Part shown: positions 31,621 through 33,844 of the stretch, piece by piece
How positions within the stretch are numbered: the stretch's first letter is position 1
How the letters are laid out: every line of letters begins with the position of its first letter
Source of the DNA: DASYYE01 sp035946955
GTDB taxonomy: Bacteria > Actinomycetota > Actinomycetes > Streptosporangiales > Streptosporangiaceae
DNA length: 33,844 nt
Assembly (NCBI GenBank): GCA_035946955.1
Contig: DASYYE010000529.1
Coordinates: 1-33,844, forward strand
Reading direction: 5' to 3'
Notes under the pieces: model-generated
The model's database searches: none
Seen by the model: only the letters and a program-made list of their open reading frames with translations
What the model was told of the DNA's origin: nothing
Program-made: the position numbers and the translations under genes

Positions 31621-33000
31621 ATGTTGGTGCGCGTAAGCCGGTTCTGTTCAGTCGCATCAGTCGCAGTGGTGGGGGCCGCGAGCCTCGCCTTGGCGTGGGG
31701 GACGCCGGCGATGGCGTCCTCGCGCGTGACCACTCCCAGTTGGCCGCAGGCGCGCTACAACGCGGCACAGACGGGCTACAACCCCAACGAGACCCAGCTC
31801 AACCCGGGCAACGTGGGCACTATGGTCACCCGTGCGACCGCCACGATGGCCCAGACGTACTCCAGCGCCACACCTGTCGTGGCAGGCGGGATGGTGTTCG
31901 ACACCAGTTACACCCTGGGCTCCGCGCGGGCGCAGGTGCAGGCCTTCCCGGAGAACTGCGGGGCACCGACCGGGCTGAGCTGCAACCCGCTGTGGTCCGC
32001 CACGGTCGGCAAGACCGCCTCCGGCGCCGTCACTGTCGCGGACGGCGAGGTGTTCGTGGACTCCGACAACGCCGCCCGCACGCCCAGCCAGGAACTGTGG
32101 GTGTTCCCTGAGCACTGCGGCACCGGCGGCGGGGCCTGCTCGCCGAAGTGGAAGACCACGGTGCCAGGTGCCGGGGTGGGTTCTGAGGCGTCCCCGACCG
32201 TGTCAGGCACCACCGTCTACGTCCCGGGTGGCCAGGCAGGCAGCGCCTACCTCTTCGCCTACCCGACGACATGCACCAACGCGTGCAAGCCCACGTGGCG
32301 GGGCAAGATGGACATTGGCGACAGCCTCCAGTCAGCCGCCGTGGCCGACGGCTTCGTCTACGTCCCCGACTATGACGGGAACATCGACGCCTTCAAGGTC
32401 GGCTGCGCCACGGGTGGGGGGACGTGTTCGCCGGCATGGCAGGGCAACACCGGGGAGTTCGGGCCCTCGGGTGCGGCCGTGAGTGGTGGCATGGTGTTCG
32501 TCGGGTCGCAGAACGACGACCTGTTCGCGTTCCGGGCCACCGGCTGCGGCAGCCCGACCTGCTCCGCGGTCTGGACCGCGGTGACGGGCAGCAACGTCCG
32601 CAGCGATCCCGCTGTCGCGAACGGGGAGGTCTACGTCACCTCCGATGACGGCTACCTCTATGCCTTCCCGGAGAAGTGCGCTGCGATCACCTGCACCCCC
32701 ACGTGGAAGGCGTTCCTGACCAGTGGTGAGGACTCTGGCCACTCCAGCCCCGCGGTGGCCAATGGCGTGGTGTACGTGAGCTGGTCGAACAGTGTCAACA
32801 CCGTGGGCATCGACGCATTCTCCGCCACATGCAACACAGGCGGAGGCACCTGTTCACCGCTGTGGCAGGGCAATGGCGGCACCTACTACCTGCTGAGCGG
32901 CCCTGTCGTGGTGAACGGAGAACTATGGGCGTCCGGCGGCCCGCAGAATGGCCCCGCCGTCCTCTACGCCTTCGGCCTGCCCGTCCCCCGGCACGCCTAG
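31621..33000 (+). CDS. Secreted PQQ-like beta-propeller with seven Cys pairs
   Basis: 459 residues. A Sec signal peptide is clear: MLVRVSRF, hydrophobic core VASVAVVGAASLALAW, cleavage after AMA (about residue 32). The rest is a set of ~50-residue blades with the PQQ-quinoprotein-like pattern (AVANGEVYVTSDDGYLYAFP). Between successive blades lies C-x(2-7)-C-x-x-x-W, seven times: ENCGAPTGLSCNPLW, EHCGTGGGACSPKW, TTCTNACKPTW, GCATGGGTCSPAW, GCGSPTCSAVW, KCAAITCTPTW, TCNTGGGTCSPLW. These are probably one disulfide per blade outside the cell. No catalytic residues of quinoprotein dehydrogenases are evident. ATG 31621 is preceded by GGAGG ten bases upstream. Confidence 0.88.
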   Translation: MLVRVSRFCSVASVAVVGAASLALAWGTPAMASSRVTTPSWPQARYNAAQTGYNPNETQLNPGNVGTMVTRATATMAQTYSSATPVVAGGMVFDTSYTLGSARAQVQAFPENCGAPTGLSCNPLWSATVGKTASGAVTVADGEVFVDSDNAARTPSQELWVFPEHCGTGGGACSPKWKTTVPGAGVGSEASPTVSGTTVYVPGGQAGSAYLFAYPTTCTNACKPTWRGKMDIGDSLQSAAVADGFVYVPDYDGNIDAFKVGCATGGGTCSPAWQGNTGEFGPSGAAVSGGMVFVGSQNDDLFAFRATGCGSPTCSAVWTAVTGSNVRSDPAVANGEVYVTSDDGYLYAFPEKCAAITCTPTWKAFLTSGEDSGHSSPAVANGVVYVSWSNSVNTVGIDAFSATCNTGGGTCSPLWQGNGGTYYLLSGPVVVNGELWASGGPQNGPAVLYAFGLPVPRHA

Positions 33001-33013
33001 ATCGTTGACACGA

Positions 33014-33045
33014 CACCCGGACGGGGCCTGGCTGCCGTCCGGGTG
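33014..33045 (+). terminator. Terminator hairpin after propeller gene
   Basis: Perfect 11-bp GC-rich stem CACCCGGACGG (33014-33024) / CCGTCCGGGTG (33035-33045) with a 10-nt loop, starting 13 bp after the stop codon. No T-tract follows, which is common for actinobacterial terminators. Confidence 0.75.
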
Positions 33046-33089
33046 GCCAGTGCCGTGCTCGCGGGCGCGCGGGGCGGTGATACCGCGTC

Positions 33090-33702
33090 TCAACGCTGCT
33101 GATCAGGCGGCCAGAACGCCTCAGCAATTTCCGTCGCCCGCCAGTCAGCTTCTTTTTTCATATTGAACCACAGCACCGTGTCGAGGCGTTCAAGGGATGG
33201 CATGTACTTCCACATGTCGTGCACCCATGCGGCTTTGTCGCCCCCGCTGGGCGTGCAGCCCATCTCGGCGATCCATATAGGCTGGTTTCCGAGCTTGGCG
33301 ATGCGGTCGTAGTATGGCCGTATGATGTCACTAAATGAACGCCAGTTGCTCCATGGCCTGCTGGTCCCCCAGTTGTAGACGCTGAGTCCGAGCACATCAA
33401 CGTAGTCGCTGCCTGGGTAGTAGTCTTCCATGTGATTGTCTTCGGGGGCGTCACCGGCATTCGCATTCCATACCCACCGTACGTTTGCTCCAGTGTCGGA
33501 GAATATGTCGTGTATGTGTCGCTAGGCGGCGGTATAGTCAGCCGGGGTCTGCCCCGCCCGTGACCTTGCTCCAGCCGCTCCAGAAGCCGTTCGTTTCCGG
33601 CAGCGGGCAGAGATAAAACTGCTTGTCAAGCCTGGCGATGGCGTGCGCCCACTCGCGGATATAGTTGTCGTGTTGGCCGGCTAATATTGAGGCTAGGGCG
33701 AA
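33090..33702 (-). pseudogene. GH26-like beta-mannanase, decayed
   Basis: The minus strand reads as the C-terminal two thirds of a glycoside hydrolase of GH26 type but with two lesions. Part one (about 33548-33702): AGQHDNYIREWAHAIARLD, FYLCPLPETNGFWSGWSKVTGG with the presumed acid/base Glu. A one-base insertion in a G-run (33544-33547) shifts the frame. Part two: PADYTAA, then a TAG at 33522-33524 where the family has Trp, then RHIHDIFSDTGANVRWVWNAN, YYPGSDYVDVLGLSVYNWG, PIWIAEMGC with the presumed nucleophile Glu, and VLWFNMKKEADWRAT to a TGA at 33090. The N-terminus is cut off at about 33703, where an insertion sequence end begins. Lower GC in parts suggests foreign origin. Confidence 0.85.
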
Positions 33703-33733
33703 CCCACGGGATCGGCAAAGTCGTTTTCGGGTC
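33703..33733 (-). repeat. Probable right end of insertion sequence
   Basis: The 31 bp between the transposase stop and the GH26-like remnant contain GACTTTGCCGATCCCGTGGG (minus strand), which looks like an ISAs1-type terminal inverted repeat. The other end is outside the window, so the repeat cannot be confirmed here. Confidence 0.45.
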
Positions 33734-33844
33734 TTATAGGGGCAGGACGTTCAGTGCGCGGGTTCGGTCCCGCGTGATGGCCTGGAGAGTGCGGGTGATC
33801 TCGGTTATGCCGGCGAGGTGGAGCAGGCTGATGGCGATGTTCCG
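33734..33844 (-). mobile_element. ISAs1-like transposase, C-terminal end only
   Basis: The last 36 codons (RNIAISLLHLAGITEITRTL, then AITRDRTRALNVLPL and a TAA) match the usual C-terminus of ISAs1-family DDE transposases, which end in R-N-x-A-I-x-L-L-x-L-A-G. The rest lies beyond the window edge. Its insertion appears to have removed or separated the N-terminus of the GH26-like gene. Confidence 0.7.

Noticed and set aside
1..33844. CRISPR arrays, rRNA or phage genes
   Set aside because: No regularly spaced repeats, rRNA-like sequence or phage structural genes were seen.

Overview
The window is GC-rich, densely packed DNA with many GTG starts and GGAGG-type ribosome binding sites. Its gene families (DUF574 methyltransferases, DUF1918, Acg-type nitroreductases, an Rv1733c-like protein, DUF6186, many universal stress proteins) point to a filamentous or soil actinobacterium (Actinomycetota). 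I cannot assign a genus from sequence alone.

Layout. 1-2480: a partial pirin gene on the minus strand, then two tandem DUF574 methyltransferase genes that share a perfectly identical 123-bp core. 2525-9000 (minus): a compact operon DUF1918 - GNAT/acyl-CoA synthetase fusion - phosphoketolase - acetate kinase. 9197-11480: an HTH-PPOX gene facing a PPOX gene and two universal stress protein (USP) genes. 11764-16351 (plus): a pyruvate:ferredoxin oxidoreductase operon with a gamma-alpha fusion, a beta subunit, and a GltD-like flavoprotein carrying a C-terminal ferredoxin. 16388-16522: an ABC ATPase cut off at its Walker A motif. 16506-19573 (minus): Acg-type nitroreductase - PPOX - GCS2 ligase. 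19917-22661 (plus): USP, then CBS-BON protein - USP - Rv1733c-like membrane protein. 22746-23578 (minus): two small membrane proteins. 23704-24353 (plus): the last 35 codons of a [NiFe]-hydrogenase large subunit followed by its maturation protease. 24460-26205 (minus): a Rieske protein with a large uncharacterised helical domain, preceded by a SoxR-box-like promoter. 26337-31372: DUF4389 protein, membrane protein, YjdF, ABC-F ATPase and a second Acg-type nitroreductase. 31621-33000: a secreted propeller protein with seven Cys pairs. 33090-33844: a decayed GH26-like gene next to the end of an ISAs1-like insertion sequence.

How it works together (inference). The content matches the hypoxia/dormancy (DosR/DevR, in Streptomyces OsdR) regulons of actinobacteria: USPs, Acg nitroreductases, PPOX proteins, CBS-BON, Rv1733c. 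Here these genes are joined to a complete set for fermentative ATP formation. Phosphoketolase and acetate kinase turn sugar phosphates into acetate plus ATP; the ferredoxin oxidoreductase makes acetyl-CoA and reduced ferredoxin; the acyl-CoA synthetase could convert acetyl-CoA to acetate plus ATP; the GltD-ferredoxin fusion could return electrons to NAD(P). Five intergenic sites matching the core of the DosR box (GGNC-4 nt-GNCC with a central TT) lie in front of the dormancy-type operons, four of them in divergent promoter regions, so the block may be one regulon. No DosR-like regulator is encoded in the window. Two genes cut at block borders (ABC ATPase, hydrogenase large subunit) suggest the island was assembled and trimmed by rearrangement.
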